Source: Melastoma dodecandrum (taxonomy: Eukaryota; Streptophyta; Magnoliopsida; Myrtales; Melastomataceae). From it: 64,000 nucleotides of DNA. The stretch lies in contig JARUPY010000090.1 in assembly GCA_029817715.1 (NCBI GenBank), positions 1,426,001 through 1,490,000 on the forward strand. Direction: 5' to 3'. Of the stretch, positions 1 to 8,704 are shown in pieces. The stretch's first letter is position 1; the number at the start of each line of letters is the position of its first letter. The translations under genes and the position numbers were made by a program. The notes beneath the pieces were generated by a model that was given only the letters and a program-made list of their open reading frames with translations, made no database searches and was not told the origin of the DNA.

Positions 1-849
1 GCTCTGACCCAGTACAACCCCTTCGCCATCAACGGCGCGCTGTCGGCCAACACGTCCGGCGGGTTCTTCCCGGGAAGCACGGTCGCCCAGCCAACGACAA
101 GCGCACTCAACATCAACAGCGGCAACGGCCTTCTCGCGACGCTGCAGGCGTTCGAGCGCTACGGCGTGACCCGCACGCTCGCCGAGCCGACGGTCACCGC
201 GGTGTCCGGCGAGAGCGCGCACTTCACCGTCGGCGGCGAGTTTCCCTACTCGACAGGCCTTCTCTGCTCGGCGGCGGCGTCGGGCACCGGCGGCACCGCA
301 AGCACATCGACCTCGACCTGCACCGCCGGCGCGGGCTTCAAGGACTACGGCATCACCCTCAACTTCGAGCCGGTGGTGCTGTCGGAGGGCCGCATCCTCC
401 TGCACCTGGCGACCGAGGTCACGGATCTCGACTTCACGAAAGCCGTCATCATCGGCGGCGCCCCAACGCCGGGTCTCATCGTGCGCAAGAACGACACGAC
501 GATCGAGCTTCCCTCCGGCGGCTCGATCGCTACCGCCGGCCTTATCCGGCAGCAGTCGCAGCAGGTCATCAACGGACTGCCGGGCCTCCTGAACATCCCG
601 ATCCTGGGCACGCTGTTCCGCTCGCGCGACTACCAGAAGAACGAGACCGAGCTGATCGTCATCGTCACGCCGATCATCGTGAAGCCGGTCGCGCCGACCG
701 CCCTGGCGCGCCCCGACGACGGCTTCACCGATGCCAGCGATCCGCAGGCTTGGCTGCTCGGGCGCATGAATCGCCGCAGCGCCCAACCGACCAATCCGCA
801 AGCCGTCCAAGACTATCGCGGTCCGCGCGTCGGCTTCATCCAGGACTGA
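1..849 (+). CDS. cpaC: Flp/Tad pilus secretin CpaC (RcpA), C-terminal part
   Basis: The frame is open from the first base, so the gene begins upstream of the window; 282 C-terminal residues are present. In the family this protein forms the outer-membrane secretin ring through which Flp pili are extruded. The visible part is the secretin core: a LQAFERYGVTRTLAEP stretch near residue 50, a gate-like VGGEFPY segment near residue 75, the GITLNFEPVV strand near residue 113, and the closing GTLFRSRDYQKNETELIVIVTP motif near residues 203-224. A short polar tail follows. An internal ATG at 166 is not a likely true start because the homology runs upstream of it. The gene is followed after 3 bases by cpaD, and cpaE, cpaF, tadB and tadC come next, which supports the assignment. 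Confidence 0.93.
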   Translation, partial: ALTQYNPFAINGALSANTSGGFFPGSTVAQPTTSALNINSGNGLLATLQAFERYGVTRTLAEPTVTAVSGESAHFTVGGEFPYSTGLLCSAAASGTGGTASTSTSTCTAGAGFKDYGITLNFEPVVLSEGRILLHLATEVTDLDFTKAVIIGGAPTPGLIVRKNDTTIELPSGGSIATAGLIRQQSQQVINGLPGLLNIPILGTLFRSRDYQKNETELIVIVTPIIVKPVAPTALARPDDGFTDASDPQAWLLGRMNRRSAQPTNPQAVQDYRGPRVGFIQD

Positions 850-852
850 ACC

Positions 853-1572
853 ATGGCCCGCTCTCTCGCATCACGGCCGACCCTGGCGGCGCTTCTGCTC
901 CTGGCGATACCGCTCGCCGGCTGCACCACCGATCGCATCGTGCCGTCCGGCATCGCGCTCGATGATTATCGCGCCCGTCATCCGATCGTCATCGCGCAGG
1001 CGCGCACCTCGATCGACGTGTTCCCGTCGATGGGTCAAAGCCAGCTCGACACCCACACCGCAAAACAGGTCTTCGCCTTCGCGGAACAATACCGCGACAC
1101 GGGGCAGGGGCCGATCCTGATCCTCGTGCCGCGCGGGCCCGGCCTCGCGTCGCGTCAAGCCGTCGTTAGCGACATACGCCGCGTGCTCGCCTCCGGCGGT
1201 GCCAAGAGCGGCGTGCAGGTCTCGAGCTATCCGATCGCCGATCCCGCGCTCGCCTCGCCGGTGCGGCTGTCGTTCGCCGGCGTCAAGGCCAAGGAGGTCA
1301 ACCAGTGCGGCCAGTGGCCGCGCGATCTCGGCTCCGGCTCCAGCATCGACGGTTGGGAGAACGAACCCTATTGGAACCTCGGCTGCGCCTCGCAGCAGAT
1401 GCTCGCCGCGCAGACGTCGGACCCCCGCGACCTCGTCTCGCCGCGCGGCGAGGAGCAGCCCGACACCGAGATCCGCGATCGCGCGATAACGCAGGTGCGC
1501 AGCGGCTCGGACCCGAACACCGGCTGGTCGGTTAAAAATTCCAATATCGGTACGGTCGGAGGGGGAGGCTGA
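853..1572 (+). CDS. cpaD: Pilus assembly lipoprotein CpaD
   Basis: This 239-residue protein has a signal peptide ending in a lipobox (LAG-C near residue 24), so it should be anchored in the outer membrane. CpaD proteins work with the CpaC secretin in Flp pilus export. The middle has the family pattern: an HPI..AQ segment, a FAEQYRDTGQGPILILVPRG region near residue 75, and the C-terminal CGQWPRDLG and NLGCASQQMLAAQ blocks near residues 152 and 176. The tail is polar. The start lies 3 bases after the cpaC stop, and the stop overlaps the cpaE start, so it sits inside one operon. Family recognition is by these motifs and by position. Confidence 0.9.
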   Translation: MARSLASRPTLAALLLLAIPLAGCTTDRIVPSGIALDDYRARHPIVIAQARTSIDVFPSMGQSQLDTHTAKQVFAFAEQYRDTGQGPILILVPRGPGLASRQAVVSDIRRVLASGGAKSGVQVSSYPIADPALASPVRLSFAGVKAKEVNQCGQWPRDLGSGSSIDGWENEPYWNLGCASQQMLAAQTSDPRDLVSPRGEEQPDTEIRDRAITQVRSGSDPNTGWSVKNSNIGTVGGGG

Positions 1573-2816
1573 TGTCTGCGGCGACCGATATGGACATGGA
1601 GCTCATCGCGCCGGTCCCGCGCATCTCGGTGCAGGCGTTCTGCGAGACGCAGGAGGTCGCGCAAGTCATGCAGGCCGCCTTCGCTGACCGCCGCATGGAG
1701 CGCGCGCATTCGAAGCAGAGCATGGGCGGGGCGATCGGGGCCGTCGAGGCGTTCCGGCATGCGCCGACGCCCAACGTCATCGTGATCGAAAGCACCGCCG
1801 AGCGCGCCGACCTCATCCAAGCGCTCGACATGCTCGCCGAGTATTGCGACTCCGGCACCAAGGTGATCGTTGCCGGTCGCGTCAACGACATCATGCTCTA
1901 CCGCGATCTGATGGCGCGGGGCGTCAGCGACTATCTCGTCTGGCCGTTCACGGCGATCGAGTTCGTCCGCGTCGTGTCGCGCATCTACAACAGCGCCACG
2001 TCCGAGCCGCTCGGCAAGATCATCGCCGTCACAGGCGTCAAGGGCGGCGTCGGTGCGTCCGTGGTCGCGCACAACCTTGCCTTCACGATCGCTCGCGACC
2101 TGCACGTCCAGACCGTCGTCGTCGACATGGACCTCGCGTTCGGCACGGCGGGGCTCGACTTCAACCAGGATCCGCCGCAGGGCATCGCCGAGGCGGTGTT
2201 CGCGCCGGAGCGCCTCGATGCCAATCTGCTCGACCGACTGATGTCGCGTTGCTCGGATCGGCTCAGCCTGCTCGCCGCGCCGGCGACGCTCGACCGTCTC
2301 TATGATTTCGCCGAAACCGACTTCGACAACCTGATCGACCTCCTGCGCAGCTCGACACCGTGCATCGTTCTCGACGTGCCCCACACCTGGACCGCCTGGG
2401 CACGCCGCGCCCTCGTCGGCGCCGACGAAATCGTGCTCGTCGCCGCCCCGGACCTTGCCAACCTGCGCAACGCGAAGAGCATCGTCGACTCGCTGCGCGC
2501 CGCGCGTCCGCACGACGCCGCGCCACGCCTGGTGATGAACGGAGTCGGCATGCCGAAGCGCCCGGAGATCGGGCTCGCGGACTTCGCCAAGGCCGTCGAG
2601 ATGCCGACCGACGTCGTCATTCCCTTCGAGCCGAAGCTGTTTGGGACCGCCGCAAACAACGGCCAGATGATCGTCGAGGTCGAGGCCTCCCATAAGGTGA
2701 CCGAGCTTTTTGCCGATCTGGCCCGCGCGGTGAGCGGGAAAAGCGAAATCCGGCGGCCGTCTAGAAACATACTTAAGCCTTTGATGACTAAGCTCGCGCG
2801 AAAAAAGGCGTCGTAG
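1572..2816 (+). CDS. cpaE: Pilus assembly ATPase-like protein CpaE (TadZ)
   Basis: The 414-residue protein is a MinD/ParA-like localisation factor of the Tad pilus machine. The first 140 residues resemble a receiver-like fold (response-regulator type, without an obvious phosphorylation role). A P-loop NTPase domain follows, with a deviant Walker A motif KGGVGAS at about residues 157-163 and a VVVDMDLAFG Walker A' region near residue 180. In related bacteria TadZ/CpaE places the pilus complex at the pole; that role is inferred from the family. The ATG overlaps the cpaD stop (TGATG), consistent with translational coupling. The C-terminus is basic (KLARKKAS). Confidence 0.92.
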   Translation: MSAATDMDMELIAPVPRISVQAFCETQEVAQVMQAAFADRRMERAHSKQSMGGAIGAVEAFRHAPTPNVIVIESTAERADLIQALDMLAEYCDSGTKVIVAGRVNDIMLYRDLMARGVSDYLVWPFTAIEFVRVVSRIYNSATSEPLGKIIAVTGVKGGVGASVVAHNLAFTIARDLHVQTVVVDMDLAFGTAGLDFNQDPPQGIAEAVFAPERLDANLLDRLMSRCSDRLSLLAAPATLDRLYDFAETDFDNLIDLLRSSTPCIVLDVPHTWTAWARRALVGADEIVLVAAPDLANLRNAKSIVDSLRAARPHDAAPRLVMNGVGMPKRPEIGLADFAKAVEMPTDVVIPFEPKLFGTAANNGQMIVEVEASHKVTELFADLARAVSGKSEIRRPSRNILKPLMTKLARKKAS

Positions 2817-2864
2817 CGGCAAGGGCGAGCTCGTCCGACGCCGTTCGGCCGATCGGAGACGAGC

Positions 2865-4301
2865 ATGTTCGGTAAGCGTGCGATAGCGGGCCCCGGTGCG
2901 GACGAGAAGCCGCGGCCGATGCCGGCCGCGGTGATCCCCAAGGTTCCGGCGGTCGCCGCCAAGATCGTGGATCATTCGAAGGCGTCCGCGCCCGTGCCGG
3001 CGGAGCCGGTGCGCTCCGAAGAATATTACATCACCAAGAGCATGATCTTCGGCGCCTTGATCGAGGCGATCGACCTTTCGCAGCTTTCGCGCCTCGACCC
3101 GACGTCAGCCCGCGACGAAATCCGCGACATCGTCCAGGAGATCATCTCGATCAAGAACGTCGTGATGTCGATCGCCGAGCAGGACGATCTGCTGAACGAC
3201 ATCTGCAACGACGTCCTCGGCTACGGACCGCTCGAGCCGCTGCTGGCGCGCGACGACATCGCCGACATCATGGTCAACGGCGCCATGCGCACCTTCATCG
3301 AAGTCGGCGGCAAGATTCAGCTGACCAATATCCGCTTCCGCGACAACGCGCAGCTCATGAACATCTGCCAGCGCATCGTCAGCCAGGTCGGCCGCCGCGT
3401 CGACGAAGCCTCGCCGATCTGCGACGCGCGTCTCATGGACGGCTCCCGCGTCAACGTGATCGCGCCGCCGTTGGCAATCGACGGACCGGCCCTCACCATC
3501 CGAAAGTTTCGCAAGGACAAGCTCACGCTCGACCAGCTCATCAAGTTCGGCGCCATCTCGCCGGAGGGCGGCGAGATATTGAAGATCATCGGGAAGGTCC
3601 GCTGCAACGTCGTCATCTCCGGCGGTACCGGCTCCGGCAAGACGACGCTGCTCAATTGCCTGACCAATTACATCGAGCACGACGAACGCGTGATCACCTG
3701 TGAGGATGCGGCCGAGCTCCAGCTGCAGCAGCCGCATGTCGTGCGCCTCGAGACGCGACCTCCGAACCTCGAAGGTTCTGGCGCCGTGACGATGCGCGAT
3801 CTCGTCAAGAACTGCCTGCGTATGCGTCCCGAACGCATCGTCGTCGGCGAGGTGCGCGGACCCGAGGCCTTCGACCTTCTGCAGGCGATGAACACCGGCC
3901 ACGACGGCTCGATGGGCACGCTGCACGCCAACTCGCCGCGCGAAGCGCTCTCGCGTCTCGAATCGATGATCACCATGGGCGGCTTCTCGCTGCCCTCGAA
4001 GACCATCCGCGAGATGATCGTCTCGTCCGTCGACGTCATCATCCAGGCGGCGCGTCTACGCGACGGATCGCGTCGCATCACGCACGTCACGGAGGTGATG
4101 GGCCTCGAAGGCGACGTCGTCATCACGCAAGACATCATGCTCTACGAGCTGACCGGTGAGGACGCGGCGGGGCGGCTGAAGGGCAGGCATCGCTCGACGG
4201 GCGTCGGCCGTCCCCGCTTCTGGGAGCGCGCCCGCTACTTCGGCGAGGAGGTGCGGCTCGCCGCCGCGCTCGATGCGTCCGAAGTGAAGGACGCGGCCTG
4301 A
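2865..4301 (+). CDS. cpaF: Tad pilus assembly ATPase CpaF (TadA)
   Basis: This is the type II/IV secretion-type ATPase that powers pilin polymerisation at the inner membrane. It has 478 residues, about the usual length. The N-terminal 70 residues are low-complexity (Ala/Pro/Lys). The core shows a Walker A GGTGSGKTT near residue 255, a CEDAAELQLQ Asp-box-like segment near residue 280, a Walker B region RIVVGEVRGPEAFDLLQAMNTGHDG near residue 324, and a His-box MGTLHANSPREALSRLE just after it. It follows cpaE after 48 bases and is followed by tadB after 26 bases. Confidence 0.95.
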   Translation: MFGKRAIAGPGADEKPRPMPAAVIPKVPAVAAKIVDHSKASAPVPAEPVRSEEYYITKSMIFGALIEAIDLSQLSRLDPTSARDEIRDIVQEIISIKNVVMSIAEQDDLLNDICNDVLGYGPLEPLLARDDIADIMVNGAMRTFIEVGGKIQLTNIRFRDNAQLMNICQRIVSQVGRRVDEASPICDARLMDGSRVNVIAPPLAIDGPALTIRKFRKDKLTLDQLIKFGAISPEGGEILKIIGKVRCNVVISGGTGSGKTTLLNCLTNYIEHDERVITCEDAAELQLQQPHVVRLETRPPNLEGSGAVTMRDLVKNCLRMRPERIVVGEVRGPEAFDLLQAMNTGHDGSMGTLHANSPREALSRLESMITMGGFSLPSKTIREMIVSSVDVIIQAARLRDGSRRITHVTEVMGLEGDVVITQDIMLYELTGEDAAGRLKGRHRSTGVGRPRFWERARYFGEEVRLAAALDASEVKDAA

Positions 4302-4327
4302 GCCGCACCGCCTGAAGGAACGCTCGC

Positions 4328-5302
4328 TTGGACGTCCACCAGCTCCTGCTTCCGCTGCTTGCGCTCTTTGCCGTCGGGGGCGGCATCTATGCGATCGCCT
4401 ATCCCTTGCTCGTCGGCGACTCGCAGGCGGAGAAGCGCAAGGCGGCGTTGCAGTCTCGCACGCCCGCGCAGCTTGCGGGGCGCGTCAACGATGCCGCCAA
4501 GCGGCGCAAGGCGGTCGCGGAAAGCCTGAAGGAACTCGACGCGCGCACGCGCAGCAAGAAGATCACGATCGAGACCAAGCTGCTGCAGGCCGGCCTCGCC
4601 TGGACCAAGCAGAAGTATTACATCGCTTCGGCGGTGGCGGCTCTGTTGGCAGCATCGGTGGCTTTGATTCTGAGCCAGAACCTCTTCGTGGCCGGCGGCG
4701 CGCTCTTTGTCGGCGGCTTCGGCCTGCCGGCCTGGATCGTTTCCTTCCGGCGCAAGCGCCGGCTCAAGAAGTTTCTCCAAGAGTTTCCGGGCGCGGTCGA
4801 CATTATCGTGCGCGGCATCAAGGCCGGTATCCCGCTCGGCGATTGCCTGCGCAACATTGCGGTCGAGTCAGCCGAGCCGGTGAAGACCGAGTTCCGGCTG
4901 ATCGTCGAGGCGCAGCAGATGGGCCTCTCGATCCCGGAGGCGGTCGAGCGCATCATCGAGCGCGTGCCGCTGCCGGAGGCCAACTTCTTCTCGATCGTCA
5001 TCACCATCCAGGCCAAGGCCGGCGGCAACCTGGCGGAGGCGCTCGCCAACCTTTCGGTCGTCCTGCGCGACCGCAAGAAGATGAAGGCGAAGATCAAGGC
5101 GATGTCGTCCGAGGCGAAGGCGTCTGCCGGGATCATCGGCGCGCTGCCGCCGATTGTTGCCTTGCTCATTTATGTGACGAGCCCCTCCTACATGTCGCTC
5201 CTGTTCTACACCAGCACCGGCCATATGGTGCTCGCCGGTTGCGCGGTGTGGATGTCGTGCGGCATCTTCATCATGAAGAAGATGATCAACTTCGACATGT
5301 AG
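4328..5302 (+). CDS. tadB: Tad pilus inner-membrane platform protein TadB (CpaG)
   Basis: The protein has 324 residues with a T2SSF (GspF-like) domain in the C-terminal half. TadB and TadC together form the inner-membrane platform on which CpaF acts. Visible features are an N-terminal membrane segment (residues about 5-25), a pair near residues 95-135, the FPGAVDIIVRGIKAGIPLGDCL block near residue 155, and two C-terminal membrane helices. The start is TTG at 4328, preceded by GAAGGAA about 6 bases upstream, which fits better than any internal ATG. tadC follows after 15 bases. Confidence 0.92.
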   Translation: MDVHQLLLPLLALFAVGGGIYAIAYPLLVGDSQAEKRKAALQSRTPAQLAGRVNDAAKRRKAVAESLKELDARTRSKKITIETKLLQAGLAWTKQKYYIASAVAALLAASVALILSQNLFVAGGALFVGGFGLPAWIVSFRRKRRLKKFLQEFPGAVDIIVRGIKAGIPLGDCLRNIAVESAEPVKTEFRLIVEAQQMGLSIPEAVERIIERVPLPEANFFSIVITIQAKAGGNLAEALANLSVVLRDRKKMKAKIKAMSSEAKASAGIIGALPPIVALLIYVTSPSYMSLLFYTSTGHMVLAGCAVWMSCGIFIMKKMINFDM

Positions 5303-5317
5303 TGTGGATCAAAACTG

Positions 5318-6289
5318 ATGACTTTTGAGCAGCTCGAGGACCCACACACGATCGGCGCTGCGCTCGTCGCAATTGCGACGTTTGCGACGATTGTCACGAT
5401 CGCGATGCCGCTGCTGTCGACCGACCAGCTCGATAAGCGCATGCGCTCCGTCGCGACAGAGCGCGAGCGCATCCGCGCGCGCGAGCGCGAAAAGCTCAAT
5501 GCGAGCACGAAGAGCATTCGCTACGAGCCGAAGGCCTACATGAAGCGCATCGTCGATCGCTTCAACTTGAAGAGCTGGCTGGGCACGGAAAAGTCCAAGG
5601 ACCAGATGCTGATGGCCGGCTATCGCGGTGCGCAGGCCGAAGTCGCGTTCCTCTTCTTCCGCCTCGTAAGCCCCGCGGTCTTCTTCGTCCTAGGGCTCCT
5701 CTACATCTTCTTCGTCGCCAACTTTAGCTGGCCGATCACGATCAAGATCGGCGCGGGTATCGCTTGCACCTACCTCGGCATCAAGGCGCCCGAGTTGGTT
5801 CTCGCCAACAAGATCAAGAAGCGCCAGCTGTCAGTGACGCGCGCGTTCCCCGATGCGCTGGACCTGCTGTTGATCTGTGTCGAGTCAGGCATGTCGATCG
5901 AGCAGGCCTTCCGGAGGGTGAGCCAGGAAATCGGCCTGCAGTCCGTCCCGCTCGCCGAGGAGCTGACGCTGACCACGGCCGAGCTGTCCTACCTGCCGGA
6001 GCGGCGCACGGCCTACGAGAACTTCGCCAAGCGCACGGGCATCGACTCGACGAAGCAGATCGTTACTGTGCTGACCCAGGCCGAGAAGTACGGCACGCCG
6101 CTCGGGCACGCGCTGCGCGTCCTCGGCCAGGAAAGCCGCGACGCGCGCCTGATGCTCGCCGAGCAGAAGGCCGCCGCCCTCCCGCCGAAGCTGACCGTGC
6201 CGCTGATCATCTTCTTCCTGCCGGTGCTGTTCGCCGTCATCATGACGCCGGCGATCGTCCAGATTTCCGGCGTCATCGGCGGCAAGTGA
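5318..6289 (+). CDS. tadC: Tad pilus inner-membrane platform protein TadC (CpaH)
   Basis: This is the partner of TadB, with 323 residues and a C-terminal T2SSF domain. Membrane segments lie near residues 15-35, 105-155 and at the C-terminus (LTVPLIIFFLPVLFAVIMTPA). The FPDALDLLLICVESGMSIEQAFRRV block near residue 175 is the typical first half of the T2SSF domain. It is the last plus-strand gene of the pilus cluster and converges on tadD. I see no clear terminator hairpin in the 56 bases between the two stops. Confidence 0.92.
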   Translation: MTFEQLEDPHTIGAALVAIATFATIVTIAMPLLSTDQLDKRMRSVATERERIRAREREKLNASTKSIRYEPKAYMKRIVDRFNLKSWLGTEKSKDQMLMAGYRGAQAEVAFLFFRLVSPAVFFVLGLLYIFFVANFSWPITIKIGAGIACTYLGIKAPELVLANKIKKRQLSVTRAFPDALDLLLICVESGMSIEQAFRRVSQEIGLQSVPLAEELTLTTAELSYLPERRTAYENFAKRTGIDSTKQIVTVLTQAEKYGTPLGHALRVLGQESRDARLMLAEQKAAALPPKLTVPLIIFFLPVLFAVIMTPAIVQISGVIGGK

Positions 6290-6345
6290 CGAGTAGGAAG
6301 TCTGCGGCGCCGATACCGGCTAGCTCAAAGCGCAACAGCGCGCGA

Positions 6346-7203
6346 CTACTGGTCGGTGTCGCTTGAGGCCGTGCGGACCGGGGCGTCCGCGGTTTGCCGC
6401 GCGAGGCGGCGTGGGCCGGGCTTTGCTGCCTCGGCCTGCGACCAGGTCGGCGAGCCGGCGATCGTCTGTTTCAGCTGCGCGACATTCTCGGCGGCGTCGA
6501 TCGGCGTCATGTCGCGACGCGACACCTGCTCGGCGTCGGCATACTTGCCCTCGAGCGACAGCACGAGCGCGAGGTTCTGGCGGATGCGGGAATCCGCGGA
6601 AGGCTGGTCGGCGGCCAGCCGCAACGCCTTCTCGGCCTGCGGCATCTTCTGTTCGAGCGCGTAGGACAGGCCGAGGTTCGACAGCACGTCGGGCTGGTTC
6701 GGCACGATCTTCAGCGCCGCCGAATAATAGTTCTGCGCCGACGCGTGATCGCCCATTTGGTCCGCCACCGATCCCTGCGCGGAGAGCACGCTCCAGCTCG
6801 GGCGGTCCGGCGTGTGGGCGCGCTCCAGCACCTGCTGGGCTTCCTGCAGGCGGCCGGCGTCGGCAAGCGCCTTGCCGTAGGCGGCGAGCACGGGCATGTC
6901 GTGGGGGTTCTTCACCGCGAGACCCTGCAGCACGGCGACGGCTTGCGCGTGCTGGCCGAGGCCGCGCAGCGCCTGGGCGTAGTGCAGCGCGGTCACGCGG
7001 TCGTCTGCGTTCTGCGCGTACTTCGGCTCGAGCTGCTCGGCGTAGGCGCGCAGGGCGACCTGGTCGCTCTGCGGCGGCGGCGGACGCGAGGCGATCGGGT
7101 CGCTGACGGACGGCAGGGGATTGTTGCAGCCACCGAGCGCCAGGGCGACGAGCAGCGCCGGCGCCAAGGTGCCGCGAAGCGGGGAGGAAGCGGGACGGGA
7201 CAT
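6346..7203 (-). CDS. tadD: TadD-like tetratricopeptide-repeat lipoprotein
   Basis: A 285-residue lipoprotein with a signal peptide and lipobox (ALALGG-C near residue 24). It is rich in TPR units (A..YAEQLE..Y, AL.GLGQHAQAVAVLQ, A...LGLSYALEQKMPQAEKALRLAA). TadD proteins are thought to act as pilotin or scaffold for the CpaC secretin. The frame is open further upstream to 7422, but the ATG at 7203 puts the signal peptide at the N-terminus, so I chose it. The gene lies on the opposite strand to the other pilus genes and has its own promoter region (7204-7312), shared with the aminopeptidase gene. A CtrA-like box lies there. Confidence 0.88.
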   Translation of the reverse strand: MSRPASSPLRGTLAPALLVALALGGCNNPLPSVSDPIASRPPPPQSDQVALRAYAEQLEPKYAQNADDRVTALHYAQALRGLGQHAQAVAVLQGLAVKNPHDMPVLAAYGKALADAGRLQEAQQVLERAHTPDRPSWSVLSAQGSVADQMGDHASAQNYYSAALKIVPNQPDVLSNLGLSYALEQKMPQAEKALRLAADQPSADSRIRQNLALVLSLEGKYADAEQVSRRDMTPIDAAENVAQLKQTIAGSPTWSQAEAAKPGPRRLARQTADAPVRTASSDTDQ

Positions 7204-7262
7204 GCGGTGCGCCTCGGTCGGGCCGCATTGAACGGCCAGGCTGAAGCAATAAAAGGTTAACG

Positions 7263-7278
7263 CTAACGAAGGCTTAAC
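7263..7278 (+). promoter_or_regulatory. Possible CtrA-type binding site between tadD and the aminopeptidase gene
   Basis: CTAA-N7-TTAAC at 7263-7278 differs in one base from the known CtrA consensus TTAA-N7-TTAAC. A further TTAAC lies just upstream, inside GGTTAACGCTAACG. It is 60-75 bases in front of the tadD start and about 35 bases in front of the aminopeptidase start. CtrA controls pilus genes in Caulobacter and is conserved in this class; the assignment here rests on sequence match only. Confidence 0.4.
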
Positions 7279-7312
7279 AGGCGTTCCGTTTTGGGGCGGC
7301 CGGGAGACGAGG

Positions 7313-8704
7313 ATGCTGATCGAAGACGAGGATGCGGCGGACGAGGCGCTGGTGCCGGTCTTCGGCGTGACCCCCAAAACCCTTTCGGCGACGCTGGAGA
7401 AGCTGCCCGCGGCCGCCGCCAACTACGCCGGCGCCTGTCGCTACAAAGGCGAGGTCGGCGACGTGTTCCTGGCGCCGGGCGAGACGGGCGCGCTCGCGGC
7501 CGTGCTCGTCGGCACCGGCGAGGGGCGCCCCTACGGGCCGTTCGCGGCCGGCCGCCTGGCGGGAGCGGTGCCGCCGGGCGATTACCGGCTGGCCGGCGGG
7601 TTCGATGATCTAACGCTCGCGACGCTCGCGTTCGAGCTCGGCGCCTACAGGTTCACGCGGTTTCGCAGGAGCAGCGAAGCGGCGACGGCGCGGCTGCGGG
7701 TGCCGGACGGCGTCGACCGGCGTCGCGTCGCTTCGATCGCCACCGCCATCGCGATGCGCCGCGATCTCATCAACCGGCCGACGAACGACCTCGGGCCCGA
7801 CGCGCTCGAGGCGGCGGCGCGCGAACTCGCGGAGGCACACGGCGCGCGCACCGACGCGATCCGCGGCGACGATCTCCTGCGGGACAATTTCCCGATGATC
7901 CATGCCGTAGGGCGCGCCGCCGCCGAGGCGCCGCGACTGGTCGACATGACCTGGGGCGATCCCGCCGCGCCCAAGATCACGCTGGTCGGCAAGGGCGTCA
8001 CCTTCGATACCGGCGGCCTCGACATCAAGCCGAGCTCGGGCATGCTGCTGATGAAGAAGGACATGGGCGGCGCCGCGACGGCGCTTTCGCTCGCCGCGAT
8101 GATCATGGGCGCGAACCTTTCCATACGTCTGCGCGTGCTGCTGCCGATCGTCGAGAACGCGATCGCCGGCAACGCCTTCCGGCCGGGCGACGTGCTGACG
8201 AGCCGCAAGGGCCTGACCGTCGAGGTCGGCAATACCGATGCGGAAGGTCGGCTCATCCTCGCCGATGCGCTGGCGCTGGCCGACGAGGAGGCACCGGACC
8301 TGCTGCTCGACTTCGCGACCCTCACCGGCGCCGCGCGCGTCGCTCTCGGGCCGGACCTGCCGCCCTATTACACGACGAGCGACGCGTTCGCCGCCGAGGT
8401 CGAGGCGCATGGTCGCGAGACCAACGATCCCGGCTGGCGGATGCCGCTCTGGTACCCTTACGACAAGCTGCTGAAGAGCAAGATCGCCGACCTCAACAAC
8501 GTGTCGGGCGGCACCTTCGCCGGCTCGGTGACGGCCGCCCTGTTCCTGCGCCGCTTCGTCGGCGCCGCGACGACCTGGGCGCATTTCGACGTCTACGGCT
8601 GGACGCCGTCGGCCAAGCCCGGCCGTCCCGAGGGCGGCGAGGTCCTGATGGCACATTGCATTTTCGCGATCCTGGAGTCGCGCTACGGCGGAGGTGCCGC
8701 GTGA
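7313..8704 (+). CDS. Leucyl aminopeptidase family protein (peptidase M17)
   Basis: This 463-residue cytosolic metallopeptidase cleaves N-terminal residues from peptides. The catalytic domain is complete: GKGVTFDTGGLDIKPS (metal-binding Lys and Asp) at about residues 225-240, MKKDMGGAA just after it, and the family signature NTDAEGRLILADAL near residue 310. The N-terminal 150 residues are the variable substrate-sizing domain and are shorter than in E. coli PepA. The start is the ATG after GAGACGAGG. The stop overlaps the GTG start of the NlpC/P60 gene (GTGA), a pairing common in Alphaproteobacteria. Confidence 0.92.
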   Translation: MLIEDEDAADEALVPVFGVTPKTLSATLEKLPAAAANYAGACRYKGEVGDVFLAPGETGALAAVLVGTGEGRPYGPFAAGRLAGAVPPGDYRLAGGFDDLTLATLAFELGAYRFTRFRRSSEAATARLRVPDGVDRRRVASIATAIAMRRDLINRPTNDLGPDALEAAARELAEAHGARTDAIRGDDLLRDNFPMIHAVGRAAAEAPRLVDMTWGDPAAPKITLVGKGVTFDTGGLDIKPSSGMLLMKKDMGGAATALSLAAMIMGANLSIRLRVLLPIVENAIAGNAFRPGDVLTSRKGLTVEVGNTDAEGRLILADALALADEEAPDLLLDFATLTGAARVALGPDLPPYYTTSDAFAAEVEAHGRETNDPGWRMPLWYPYDKLLKSKIADLNNVSGGTFAGSVTAALFLRRFVGAATTWAHFDVYGWTPSAKPGRPEGGEVLMAHCIFAILESRYGGGAA

